A stretch of 64,000 bases of DNA, from assembly GCF_018143015.1 (NCBI RefSeq), contig NC_054750.1:1717501-1781500 (forward strand). Direction: 5' to 3'. The translations under genes and the position numbers were made by a program. The notes under the pieces were generated by a model. The model saw only the letters and a program-made list of their open reading frames with translations, was not told where the DNA came from and ran no database searches. The DNA comes from Lytechinus variegatus (lineage: Eukaryota; Echinodermata; Echinoidea; Temnopleuroida; Toxopneustidae). This document shows, piece by piece, positions 11,275 to 22,990 of the stretch; within the stretch, counting starts at the first letter, position 1; every line of letters starts with the position of its first letter.

Positions 11275-12015
11275 AACCCCTCAAAAAAAGTTCCGCAACT
11301 CAAGTTTGAGTGCTAATAAATTTCTTAGTGTGCCATCATCATATGTAAAAGTGGTATCATTGGAAAGTATGATTATTCCTCTTTACGATCATGTGTCATT
11401 TGTAATGCTAGTGTTATCATGAAATACACAGACATGATAAATATGCAGCAATGTAAAAAATGAAATGTTGCAAAATTCGTTGCCATGTCATGTTTGAGTT
11501 CTGCAACTGAAACTGCAAGTTTGAGTGCTGATAAATTTCTTAATGTGCCATCATCATGTGTAAAAGTGGTATCTTTAGAAAGCATGATTATTCTTCTTTA
11601 CAATCATGTGTCATTTGTAATGCTAGTGTTATCATGAAATACACAGACATGATAATACGCAGCAATGTTAGACATGAAATGTTGCAAAATGCGTCGTTTG
11701 CAATAGCGAATTTACAATTGTTTCGAAGATGGACCGAGTGCATTCACTGTCACCTGCATGGTGGAAATTCTATAGAAATGGAGACTCTTGTTGGAAATCA
11801 ATGCATTTTGCAACATTTCACTTCTGACTTTTCTCGATGTTCAGGGTGATTGCATATTCCATGATTACATAATCACATCAAATGGCATGTCATTGTCATG
11901 ATTGTAAAGAAGAATATTTCAGCTTTCTAATGATACCAGTTTCATTTTTTATACTTCATTAACCAAAAAGATATCATCCCCCAAAGCAGAGTTGCAAAAC
12001 TTTTTTTGAGGGGTT
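11275..12015. mobile_element. TA-flanked inverted-repeat element
   Basis: The termini are inverted over about 30 bp: AACCCCTCAAAAAAAGTT on the left and its complement AACTTTTTTTGAGGGGTT on the right, each flanked by TA. TA target duplications are typical of Tc1/mariner-type elements. The interior holds two tandem copies of a ~225 bp segment (about 11295-11470 and 11515-11690). No transposase frame was found. I did not find a copy in unit 2. Confidence 0.7.
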
Positions 12016-13512
12016 TAGATTTTGAAATGAAGTGGAGATATATATGCGAACCCGAATCTGGAGGCACAGACCCATGGTTTCACAATTAATCAAAAACTGA
12101 TAATGAAACAAAATCATTCAAATCATGACAAGAAATTATTTTCATGCAATCAAGTCTACTGCATTTGACTTTTGTAAAGTGGCTTTAAAGGCATTCCTAT
12201 TGACTAAGTGGTAGCCGTCGAAACTGGAAGAGCTAACAACTGGAGTCTGCATTTTGTTTTGTAGTCATTTCGGCTTCATCGAGATTTCTCTTGACTTCGC
12301 CTACAATGCCAGAATGGGATCTGCAAACACGGACTGATATGTGTTTAATGCGGGGTTTAATGCAAATAAGGGTGATGTTTTATTGTTGTTGTTATTCTAG
12401 TAATAAGTAAGAATAATAAAAGCAATATTATGCTCATGCATAAATCATATAAAAATTGGTTCAAATGATATCCTAATTAATCTATATCAGTAAAATCGAT
12501 CATTAAGTGCACATAATACTGAATTCGGTCATCTTTTTTTATGGGTACAGCGAACGAAAATTCAGGGATACATACTGCGTAGGTAGGTACACATATACTA
12601 TAAATAGATAAACATTTCTGGTTTTAATTCCATTTGTTCACTTCCATTTCCAACGAATATAATAATGTCGTTTTGGGTCGTCCATCTGGATAAATAAGAG
12701 AATAATAAATGTATTGCACGAATGCATGCACTACTACACTCGACCTACAGATTAAACAAGGTAGCAATAAACGGAAATCATCAGTCCATGAACATGAGAC
12801 TAGTACGAAATAATGTAGTTTAGTAGCCTTTTATTAAAATACGAGTAGTATCAATGTAGTCACTAATAGAGGTACACACAGTAAAACTACGCAAATATCA
12901 ACAACAGAAACAAAACCTACTATTGTTTTTATGGCGTATTTAAAGCAAGGTAGAGTCCAGAATATTCCGTCAAATCCTTCCATCAGCAAAATTAATGTCT
13001 TTTATCAAGAATCACCTACCCCACATCCATTGACAATACACGAAGCAAACATAGAGTTCTTAGTTTTGAAGAAACAGATTTTTAATTTTTATTCATTAGG
13101 AAGGTGCCTATAACTAAATTATCGAAGTCTTAGTCAACACAACCTATTCTCTTATTGGTTGATCTTAAGTAATTTGAACAAAGTCCACATGCAAATTTGA
13201 TCTTGATCGGTCATTGGCCATTTAGCGATTGGTTCCTAACCTATTTGTAACGGAGCCCTGGACATTTGACTTTCAAGCAAGGTAGAGTTTCGATAGAGTT
13301 TCAAAGTGGCGTGCATGTGTGTGTGAGGATTAGGGTGTGATGGTGTGTGCGTGTTGGAGTTGGTAATTTTCGAAGCCACTTGGTTGAGTAGTATACTTGG
13401 ACACTCTTTTCAAATAACCGTAAGTTGAGTTGTTTAGATGTCTTTAATTACCGATATCATATTAGTGTACCATCAATCTATCAAACATTCTTGTTTGAAT
13501 ATTTAAAGTTCG
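12016..13512 (+). other. Conserved upstream block of unit 2 (candidate promoter region)
   Basis: This segment is repeated at about 23690-25196, upstream of unit 3. It lies between one gene's 3' end and the next gene's first SRCR-like exon, where the promoter and signal-peptide exon would be expected. I found no conserved ATG-led hydrophobic frame with a donor, so this is only positional. Confidence 0.35.
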
Positions 13513-13971
13513 ACAAGAAACGCCAAGTTCTGCCTCCAAACATCATTTGGAGCAAATTAATGACTACATATTGATTACATGATAAAGAGCGAGTTTTCAC
13601 CAAAATAGACTAATTACATTAATAATGGAACGTTGCAGTATTGTAATTTTTTTTTAAAGTTTAAAGGCAAAGTAGAGTATCTATTTCGGTGATGGAAATA
13701 TTTAAAACTAACCATATATGCTTAGTTTAGTACTGTTCAACTGAATTCAATTTCAATGGAAACATGGTTCATTGATGTATGGAAATTGCTGAATAAAATA
13801 TGTATAGATAGAATCTAAAGATACATAACTTTTCAAGTCCAAAACAACTCGGTAATAAATGCAAATAAATAGCTGATCGCCAATTTAATACCACATGTCT
13901 CTAAAAAAGTTATATATTACGCGTGATTTGTTGAGGTTCAAGAATGAGTTATTATCATAAAGTGCTGTAAT

Positions 13972-14689
<718 letters not shown>

Positions 14690-14933
14690 TCAGTGGAATA
14701 AATATTACAGTAGATCATGGATGACCATTTGTGGTGTTGCCTGGTGGCGTCTCAGTGATGCTAGGAGAGATAGGGGCCTTGGAAGAATAACAAGGTTTGG
14801 TCATGTATCTGGCTTTTTTCTTTTTGTCGAATGTTACGGATCAGAAGAGAGTCAACAGACTGTTACGATGTATCTGACGCAACAACTTATTGTAAACATG
14901 AATGGGATGTAGGTGTCATCTGCTACTCAGGAT
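14690..14933 (+). pseudogene. Decayed first SRCR exon of unit 2 (deletion and insertion)
   Basis: Homologue of 897-1214. It keeps SWMTICGVAWWRLSDAR but has lost the central VCRMLGYDGALEA segment, and the frame is broken again before the last cysteines. Its 3' end, at the expected splice donor, is interrupted by the foldback element at 14932-15172. The exon is almost certainly dead. Confidence 0.8.
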
Positions 14934-15172
14934 GTAGCCTATAATCCAGGCGGAGACTACAGTTAATTGTCTTTGGTGTTATGCTGAACGCAAGCGATAC
15001 GTCTGATCTGGCAAAAAGTACGCATTGTGGCTACGTCTGATCTGGCAAAGACTACGCATTATGTCTGCGTTAGCAGTCACAATACGTAGTCTTCGCCAGA
15101 TCAGACGTATCGCTTACGTTCAGCATAACTTCAAAGACAATAACTGCTGCCTCCCTCTAGATAATAGGCTAC
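14932..15172. mobile_element. Foldback (near-palindromic) element in the exon end
   Basis: The two halves are reverse complements over about 110 bp each, for example 'gtctgatctggcaaa' on the left and 'gccagatcagac' on the right, with outer ends GTAGCCTAT and ATAGGCTAC. The sequence tactcagga/tactcaaga on both sides is an apparent 9 bp target duplication with one mismatch. Unit 3 shows the empty site ('tgctactcaggaggtaaaac'). No protein is encoded. Confidence 0.8.
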
Positions 15173-16374
15173 TCAAGAGGTAAAACAGTGTGTAAATAAT
15201 GTCTGAGCTTTTGTACTCGTACACAATGCTTAGTTCCGGTCATGTTCGCTCATTTGGTTTACGTAGCAGACGATGCTAGCCTGCTAGTTTATACTATACG
15301 TACGCAGAGCCTACTGTAAATCAAAATCAATTCCGGACTCGATACTACTAAATATTTTCCTTTTCACTCTGCAGCCATATTATAAATATCATTACTCAAA
15401 GTTCAAGAACATTGTTACTTTCAACATGAAATGCGTTAGTTAATTTTGTTCGGACTGTATATTAATTGTTTCAAATGAAAAGGGTCTAGGAACGGAAACT
15501 GTTATACGTTAGTCATGAAACGTTGTACACAGAAATATGCCATGTTCTGCCTGTTCGATATCAAATTTCTGGAGAAAAATGAGATGTAACTATTATACCA
15601 GTCATAAAGTATTATACATCAACATACAGGTAACCTATTTAGCATTGAGATGACAATCAATCTCGACCTTTTTTACCCTTAGGGATATTACAGTGGGAAA
15701 ACAAAGGTGCCAGTGTCTCGAAGATATGTGTTGTTTCGGATAGGTTTCCATAGCAAGAGTTGTGAACATGGACAATTTCAAATAAACAGCGAAACGTAAA
15801 TAGTAAATTAATTGTAATAATATTTAAACTAAATTAATGCTAAATGATAGTAGTTGCAGTAAAACACCAATTTCGTGAGAAAGTCTGTAAAACCAAGGAT
15901 AAGTATGACTATATCATCGTGGATCTAGATCTTGTACAGTTACATAAACTGAACTTTGTGAAATCATAAATTCTAACCTGAAATACGATCACACTGACGA
16001 TCGCTAACACAGATAGGCACACGTCGGACAGTGTATTATTATTGCTGGAATAAAGACCCGACGGAGGTGACAGAATAGGCACTTATTTTGCTTATTTCTC
16101 AGCAATTACACAATTTCTTCCAGAGTCCTTTGGCACATATTTTTCATTCATACAAACAGACACTTGGGTGGTCATTATATTAGATTCTGTAAAAAATTAT
16201 TTTGAGATCGTTACAAGAACTGGAATTTATCTTTAATGGAAATTAATATTTTTTTCATAATCCTATCAATTTGGTGTGTGATTGTTAATAATTATAAAGA
16301 TATACCCGGACTATTGCGATATTACTCGTGAAAACGAATGCTCCCTGTATTGAAGCTGTGTGTGGACTTCGCAG
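15173..16374. other. Intron-like stretch with a dispersed repeat
   Basis: The segment at about 15850-16245 is a dispersed repeat with a second copy at about 48655-49055. The remainder shows no gene. Confidence 0.5.
15850..16245. repeat. Dispersed repeat, copy 1
   Basis: Shares long diverged stretches with 48655-49055, including 'gagaaagtctgtaaaac', 'gtacagttacat' and 'tctcagcaattacacaattt'. No coding content. Confidence 0.75.
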
Positions 16375-16698
16375 ATCCATTTAAAGTTCGTCTTATTGGT
16401 GGATCCAACGAGGATGAAGGCAGGGTAGAGGTTCATTACAATGGATCCTGGGGAACTATCTGTGATGCTTACTGGGATCTGAGCGACGCCAGGGTGGTTT
16501 GTACAATGCTGGGGTTTGATGGAGCCTTGGAAGCACCGAGATCCGCTAGGTTTGGTCAAGGATCTGGTCGAGTTCTTCTAACTTGGGTCGAATGCGATGG
16601 AACTGAGGACAACCTAGCTGACTGTATTCATCGAGGTATTGGAGATTGGAATTACTGCGGTCATCACAGGGATGCTGGTGCCGTCTGTTACTCAGGAG
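16375..16698 (+). CDS. Gene 2 SRCR exon 1
   Basis: Complete domain of 108 codons. The acceptor is acttcgcag and the donor ggag/gtgtgt. It reads [66 protein letters not shown]. It is a b-type domain by its YCGH ending. Its near twin is at 18262. Confidence 0.92.
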
Positions 16699-19600
16699 GT
16701 GTGTTCCCACAAAAATTTTAATTTCTCTTGGTGAATTTATTTTTTTAAAATCTACGAGTTCCCTTAAGAGAGAGTGAAAAGGGTGATACTTAAGGGAATT
16801 AAACTTATTTTTCAGACTAAATTCATTTGAACTATTCAATTTTTACCTTTATTCATTTCATTGTTTGGCGTTTATATTTCGATATTTTAGCAACTCCAGT
16901 GAATAGGAGTGAAGGCAGTTTATGACTATGATGAACATAGCTATAGACATAAAGATACCCATGACCTGTAGATGTCAAAGCTAAATTTCTCACTTGTTTA
17001 AGTCTTTAGCTATTTTGCCCTTATAGAGTTTAGTTTTTAAAATTTTTTTTAGATTAAATTTTTTGAGCACTGGTAATATGAATTGTGTGATCGATAATAT
17101 TCTCATAGGAAATCAGAAATGTGGGCTTATCATTAATTCAACCAGTATCATTCATATTTCCGTGCAGCAAATCCACACCCATTACAAGTTCACCTTGCCG
17201 GTGGGTCTACCGATGTTAAAGGCAGAGTAGAAGTCATGCATTATGGATCCTGGGGTACTGTTTGTGATATCAACTGGGATCTCAGAGATGCCAGGGTGGT
17301 TTGTAGGATGCTGGGGTACGATGGAGCCTTGGAGGCACCGAGAACCGCTAGGTTTGGTCAAGGATCTGGTCGAGTCCTTCTAACTGTGGTCGGATGCGAT
17401 GGCACAGAGGACAACCTAGCTGACTGTGCTCACGCAGGGATTGGAGATTGGAGTTATTGCGGTCATGGCAGGGATGCAGGTGCCGTCTGTTACTCAGGAG
17501 GTGTGTTCCCACGAAAAACTCTAAGAACAAATTTGAGATCTAACAAAAAATACTTTGAAATATTTATATTCTGTTCGTTCTATTTTAAATTTCTCTTTGT
17601 GACTTTATTCTTTAAAGTGTACGAGTCGTCTTAAGAGAGAATGAAAAGGGTGGATACTTAAGGGAATTAAAGTTTTTTTAGACAAAATTTATTCAACACC
17701 CAAATTTCTCATTAAAAGGGCTCTGATTTTGTTTCAGATTGCAGCTGTTTTGCCCTTATAAATTTTAGTTTAATGTTTATATTAAAAAAAAAATGTTCCG
17801 GTGTTTATTTCGAACGATTCAAGTTGGTTTTCATTCATTTTATATTTGAGGCGTTCATAGTAGGCCACTCACAAATCTGGTAATGAGAATGAAGACTAGA
17901 CTATCTTTGAGTAAAACTTCATGCATAAAGATACACAAATGTATATCGAAGCCCACATTCTGTCCTCAAGAAGGCACTAGATCCATTTTGATTCATTTCA
18001 GGCCAAATAAATAGGAAAAATCTCTAAGCTTAATGCCTTTAGCACATATCCATGAAATATGTTATATCCATGCACTTCATTATCCCACCGGCGAAAAGAA
18101 AAGACAAGAAAAATAAATAAAAATAGTCGATGAGTGAAGTAATAACTACATACAAAACATATTAAAATAATTTGCGTTTTGTCCTTAAAGAACTATCCGT
18201 TATTTGAAAATGGCCATGACATAATTAGGATTCTCGAACGCCTTTCCTTCCATATACTCAGATCCCTTTCAAGTTCGTCTTATTGGTGGATATAACGATA
18301 ATGAAGGCAGAGTAGAGGTTTATTACAATGGATCCTGGGGTACTATCTGTGATGATGACTGGGATCTGAGAGATGCAAGGGTGGTTTGTACAATGCTGGG
18401 GTATGATGGAGCCTTGGAAGCACCGAGATCCGCTAGGTTTGGTCAAGGATCTGGTCGAGTCCTTCTAACTTGGGTCGGATGCGATGGAACAGAAGACAAC
18501 CTAGCTGACTGCTATCATCGAGGGGTCGGAGATTGGAGTTACTGCGGTCATGAAAAGGATGCAGGTGCCGTCTGTTACTCAGGAGGTGTGTTCCCACGAA
18601 CATTTTAATTTCTCTTGGTGATTTTATTTTTTAAAATCTACGAGTTCCCTTAAGAGAGAGTGAAAAGGGTGATACTTAAGGGAATTAAACTTATTTTTCA
18701 GACTAAATTCATTTCAACTATTCAATTTTGGCCTTTATTCATTTCATTGTTTGGCGTTTATATTTCGCAACTCCAGTGAATAGGAGTGAAGGCAGTTTTT
18801 GACTATGATGAACATAGCTATAGACATAAAGATATCCATGACCTGTAGATGTCAAAGCTAAATTTCTCACTTCTTTAAGTTTTGAGCTATTTTGCCCTTA
18901 TAGAGTTTAGTTTTTAAAAAGATTTTTTTAGATTATATCTTTTGAGCACCGGTAATATGAATTGTGTGATCGATAATATTCTCATAGGAAATCGGAAAAT
19001 GTGGGCTTATCATTAATTCAACCAGTATCATTCATATTTCCGTGCAGCAAATCCACACCCATTACAAGTTCACCTTGCCGGTGGGTCTACCGAGGTTCTA
19101 TTCTATTCGTTATATTTTAAATTTCTCTTTGTGACTTTATTCTTTAAAATGTCCGAGTCGTCTTAAGAGAGAATGAAAAGGTGGGATACGTAAGGGAATT
19201 AAAGTTCTTTTTTAGACAAAGTTTATTCAACGCCCAATTTCTCAGGGCTCTAATTTTGTTTAGGATTGCAGCTATTTTGCCCTCATAAATTTTAGTTTAA
19301 AATCTTTTGAGTAATAAAAATTGTGTGATAATATTCTCATAGGAGATTAGAAAATGTGGGCTTATCATTAATTCAACCAGTATCATTCATATTTCCTTGC
19401 AGCAAATCCACACCCATTACAAGTTCGCCTTGCCGGTGGGTCTACCGATGTTGAAGGCAGAGTAGAAGTCATGCATGATGGATCAAGGGGTACTGTTTGT
19501 GATATCAACTGGGATGTCAGAGACGCAAGAGTGGTTTGTAGGATGATGGGGTTTGATGGAGCCTTGGAGGCACCGAGATACGCAAGGTTTGGTCAAGGAT

Positions 19601-21589
19601 CTGGTCGCGTTCTGTTAATGTATGTCAACTGTGAAGGAACTGAAGACAATCTAGCAGACTGTGCTCATGCAGGGATAGATCGTTACCCATGTAGCCATTC
19701 AAGAGATGCAGGAGCCATTTGTTACTCTGAAGGTAGTGGTAGACTTTGTTTACTTCTAATTAATTACCTCTCCATTAAAACAATTTGTTTGTAACAGACA
19801 CCAAAAGTTCTTTGAACTGAAATGGTACTAATATATCATATCATGTTATTATCATTACTAATTGAATGTGGCTCTAGAAATGGTATTGATTAATTCGTTA
19901 ATAAGTGAGTAATACAAACATATTTCAACTCTTTCTAGATTAGGACTGTTTTCTTTATTTACCTCCATAAAAACGAGAACTTGTTTGATTGTTCTTTATA
20001 TGGATATTTTATCTTAGTAAGTTCACTTTCCCCATATGCCTTTTAACACTGTCAGGTGTTTACGTCAATGTCTACTTCAACGCTTTATATTTTGAAAAAC
20101 ATTTTTTCATTCCTTCTATTCCTTCATCTTATATCATTTTCATCTACCTTACCAGTAAAAAAACTGTTTTGACGACTATTTACGCCCAATTTAAGTCACG
20201 AGCTAAGCCAATCCATTTAATTCACGATTTACCTGTAGTCAATTTATTGATGATTAATGTAAGGCTACCAGTTTCAAATTAAATTTCCCCTAAAAATTGT
20301 AAGTATGTGGTAAGTATGATGTGTCAGCTCCACAGATACATTGTACGCCTGATATAAATTATCTTTTGTTATTTTTCTCTATGATTTGAAAAATGGCAAA
20401 AAGAAGCTGCTGAAAACTGCTTTGAAACTGCTTTGATTTGAAAAATGTTAGTTTAAAAATAGTATTTTATATACTTGTAATATACTACCCTTTCTTCATG
20501 TTTCGCCAAACATCTATAAATGCTTTTTTCCTTCTTCTTCCAGTTCTTACTAGTACTTCTAATTTCGAGACGAATCCGTGGACTTTGGTCCTAAGTACAG
20601 AACCAGAAGGGCTCACAACCGATATGGGCAACAATTCCCTGAACAGAAATCCTAACAAACTTGAAAATTTCAATCTCGATGAGCCTATAAATGTACCATC
20701 AAATAATGTCCATGGCGAACTTTTCCTGTGGCTCGTTATTTGCATTCCAGTCTCGAGTTTCATGGTTTTAGCAGCCTTTGTATTTGGCCTATGTCGAAGG
20801 CGGATGAAACGAGCGAAACAGAGTTCTGATACTAGTACATACATGGATTTGATGCATTCCAATACTGTTGCCCGTCAGGACTTAACTTATCAAGATCTGA
20901 GTTCTCCACCGAAATTACCGGAACGCTGGTCAGCCGTTATTTCTCAACGTAACAAACCGCAAATAGCCTCAGCAGAATATGAAAGTCCGACCGACGTCAG
21001 TCATGAATACACGGACCTAAAAACCATTTTCGAGAAAAAAATAGTTTCTCAGGATGAATTTAATGATGATTATCTTTCAACAATTGCTAAAGACTCAGAG
21101 CCAAGGGTGTATATGGAAATAGGAACGAAATCAGATGAAACATATTATGAAAATCGAATAAGGGTACAAAGAAAAACAGAGAATATTAGACAGGATGCTG
21201 TTCATAAATACATGGACATGAGGCCAATCGAACAAAGGATGCCAAGAACTCAAGACACAGTGTCTGACGGTTATCATGTACCAACCCCTGCAAGCATGCC
21301 CAAGTCATGTTTGCACTTATCAGAAGGAACACCTACCTCTGATGTGGCAGAAAATGGCAACATAACTGTTCAGGATAAAGCTCACAAGTACATGGACATG
21401 AATATTGTGTATCAAAAGCCTGCATATGGTTCAGACTTAGATCTTGATGGCTACCTTCTTCCTGATATCACGTCAGCAAACACTGACCAAGATGTTGACA
21501 GATATCTTCCAGGCTTTACATCCACCAAACGCAAAGTGATTTCGAATCACCCAAGCAATATCAACAGGTCCAGCCAACAGCAGAAGTGA
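16375..21589 (+). CDS. Gene 2: multi-SRCR transmembrane receptor (gene model)
   Basis: Proposed exons are 16375-16698, 17168-17500, 18262-18585, 19403-19732 and 20544-21589, all phase 1. The product has four SRCR domains, then stalk, helix and Tyr-rich tail like gene 1. The middle of the gene arose by tandem duplication of a two-exon module of about 1.89 kb (16375 to 18262): the introns at 16699 and 18586 are nearly identical, and the second copy of the module's second exon survives only as a 46 bp ghost at 19048. No signal-peptide exon was found. The decayed first exon at 14690 is excluded. Confidence 0.8.
17168..17500 (+). CDS. Gene 2 SRCR exon 2 (chimeric)
   Basis: Complete domain of 111 codons. 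The acceptor is ttccgtgcag and the donor ggag/gtgtgt. The 5' part and the upstream intron match the exon at 19403 (HPLQVHLAGGSTDVKGRVEVMH, TVCDINWDLRD). The 3' part ([15 protein letters not shown]) and the downstream sequence gtgtgttcccac match exons 16375 and 18262. It therefore looks like a product of exchange between d/e-type and b-type exons. Confidence 0.92.
17501..18261 (+). other. Intron, no gene
   Basis: Its first part is duplicated at 19095-19400 after the exon ghost. Nothing else seen. Confidence 0.5.
18262..18585 (+). CDS. Gene 2 SRCR exon 3
   Basis: Complete domain of 108 codons. The acceptor is tatactcag and the donor ggag/gtgtgt. It reads [70 protein letters not shown]. It is a recent duplicate of 16375-16698, including the following intron. 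Confidence 0.92.
19048..19093 (+). pseudogene. Ghost of an SRCR exon
   Basis: The first 46 bp of an exon identical in start to 17168 (acceptor ttccgtgcag, coding HPLQVHLAGGST) are followed directly by sequence found about 60 bp into the intron after 17500. About 290 bp of exon and the donor have been deleted. If the acceptor were used, no donor would be available nearby. Confidence 0.85.
19403..19732 (+). CDS. Gene 2 SRCR exon 4
   Basis: Complete domain of 110 codons. The acceptor is ttccttgcag and the donor gaag/gtagtg. It reads [37 protein letters not shown] (Trp of the usual SWGT replaced by Arg), [35 protein letters not shown]. Homologue of gene 1 exon e. Confidence 0.92.
19733..20543 (+). 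other. Final intron of gene 2
   Basis: Near-identical to the final intron of gene 1. An in-frame ATG at 20498 runs without a stop across the pyrimidine tract and acceptor into the tail exon. See the corresponding finding. Confidence 0.6.
20544..21589 (+). CDS. Gene 2 stalk, transmembrane and cytoplasmic tail exon
   Basis: 347 residues in this exon, stop TGA at 21587. Layout as in gene 1: Ser/Thr/Asn-rich stalk, helix ([20 protein letters not shown]), basic stop-transfer CRRRMKRAK. The tail contains YMDL-x12-YQDL, PxxPxR (PKLPER), YESP, YTDL, YMEI, YENR, two YMDM, YHVP, YQKP and YLLP. Differences from gene 1 are scattered substitutions and small indels, which leaves the motif grammar intact. 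A +1-frame relic with YMDM follows the stop (Tyr at 21642). Confidence 0.9.
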
Positions 21590-22856
21590 ATTAAGTGTTA
21601 CAAGAACATCGCAATGTAGCGGACAAAATGGGAATCATGATTACATGGACATGGAATATGCTCGCCAAGAACCCAAAGTGTTCTAGCCCATAAGGCATTG
21701 ACAAGTCATCTCTGACAACTGACTTCTAAATAGGAAATGAACTTTCTTCAGATTACGCTCCTGACTAACAGGGTTATAACTTTAGAGCAAATACCAACAA
21801 GAAACTAAATCCCACAAAAATGTCATTAAAAATCGTGACTAACGACATTACTATTTCTAATGCACTTTCAAATGTTCTTATACAGTAACGTAGATTTACC
21901 TCTGTTTTTTCACTTCTTATTTACTTTATATGTTTAAATGTGTCATTAATAACCTCCCAACATAATTAGTAGTATATATTGCATTTTCACATGCCATTAT
22001 GCATTTACCCATGATATATATATATCGAATCCTCTCGGTCGAAACGAACTTTATTTTCTCTAAAATCTTGAAAAAAGAAAGTGATATCAAAATTTAATTT
22101 TTAATGAGGACATACATTATGAATCCATATCACATAGACTTGTTAATTTCAGTGTGACAATGAAGGAAAACCTTGAAACAATGACAAAGGGATGTACATA
22201 TTCAACGATGACTTAACACTATCACAGACATGTTCGCACTTCGAGAATATGTAATGCACTATTCTACAAAACACAAATGATACACGTTGAAGTGGTTTCA
22301 AACAAATTGTGCAACACAAATCAACCATCTGTACACTTCCCTAAAATAAGTTAATAGATTAATACACAAATTCTTTGTGTTGAGGAAAAGTGGTAAAAAA
22401 CATAATTACTACTCGCTAAAGGAGACAAATTGTTGGAAATTATGTCTTGGCTTCGTAAAAGTTTGCTACACATGATGATATTCCAACCCTAACACATAAT
22501 AACGATGAATTCAAAACAATAATGATAATGAATTTGTATTTACATTTACCTTACACGTGCTGTTTTCTAAGCGCAATTTATGACTGTCTTTCTTTCTGTT
22601 ATAGCAAAGGAGTTTGCTGGTATTTCGCAAACAATCGTTTACATTTTCATTTTTCCACTTTTAGAAAATAAATAGCGGTCAAATTGTATTTAAATACTGA
22701 TATGTTGTACATTGCAGTTATACAATTTATGTTCTACTTGGTTAAGTTTCTTTATATATAAATAGATATATATAAATGTATAAATGTGGAAATTAAACAA
22801 ATCTATGAAATCAAGTAAAGTAATAAGTAAATAGTTGTACCTACCCATAATCCTAT
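21590..22856 (+). other. 3' flank of gene 2 with unit-specific segment
   Basis: About 21709-22652 has no counterpart in unit 1, where 'gacgagtcat' is followed directly by 'ttcattttttcccac'. It is either an insertion here or a deletion there. I recognise no gene. An AATAAA occurs near 22664. Confidence 0.5.
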
Positions 22857-22990
22857 CGGGTACCCATTCACCTCACCTGGGTCGAGTGCAGAACTGGGGT
22901 AAATTTCTTGCTAAACGAAAACACGCCATGGCTGGGATTCGAACCCACGAAAGTCGTAACCACTAGACCCCGGCGCGTCGCGACGCCCCC
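22857..22990 (-). mobile_element. tRNA-related SINE, minus strand
   Basis: Orthologous copy of the SINE at 10497-10640, with B-box-like TGGGTTCGAATCCC on the minus strand. It sits in the same flanking sequence as in unit 1. Confidence 0.75.

Larger units (their letters stand above)
1..13512 (+). repeat. Tandem duplication unit 1 (SRCR receptor gene 1)
   Basis: This is the first of three tandem copies of one genomic block. The opening sequence, including the stretch around 'gttctgcctccaaacatc', recurs at 13513 and 25197. Exons, intron sequence and the 3' flank then recur in the same order. Unit 1 resembles unit 3 most closely, sharing the same first three intact exons and their introns. The true left edge of the block may lie before the window, because the 12.05-13.5 kb segment that precedes unit 2 would precede unit 1 outside the window. 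Confidence 0.85.

Noticed and set aside
20485-20862. Minus-strand open frame opposite the tail exon (also at 9041-9388 and 35878-36177)
   Set aside because: It is the antisense shadow of the conserved tail exon. Its conservation follows from the sense-strand coding.
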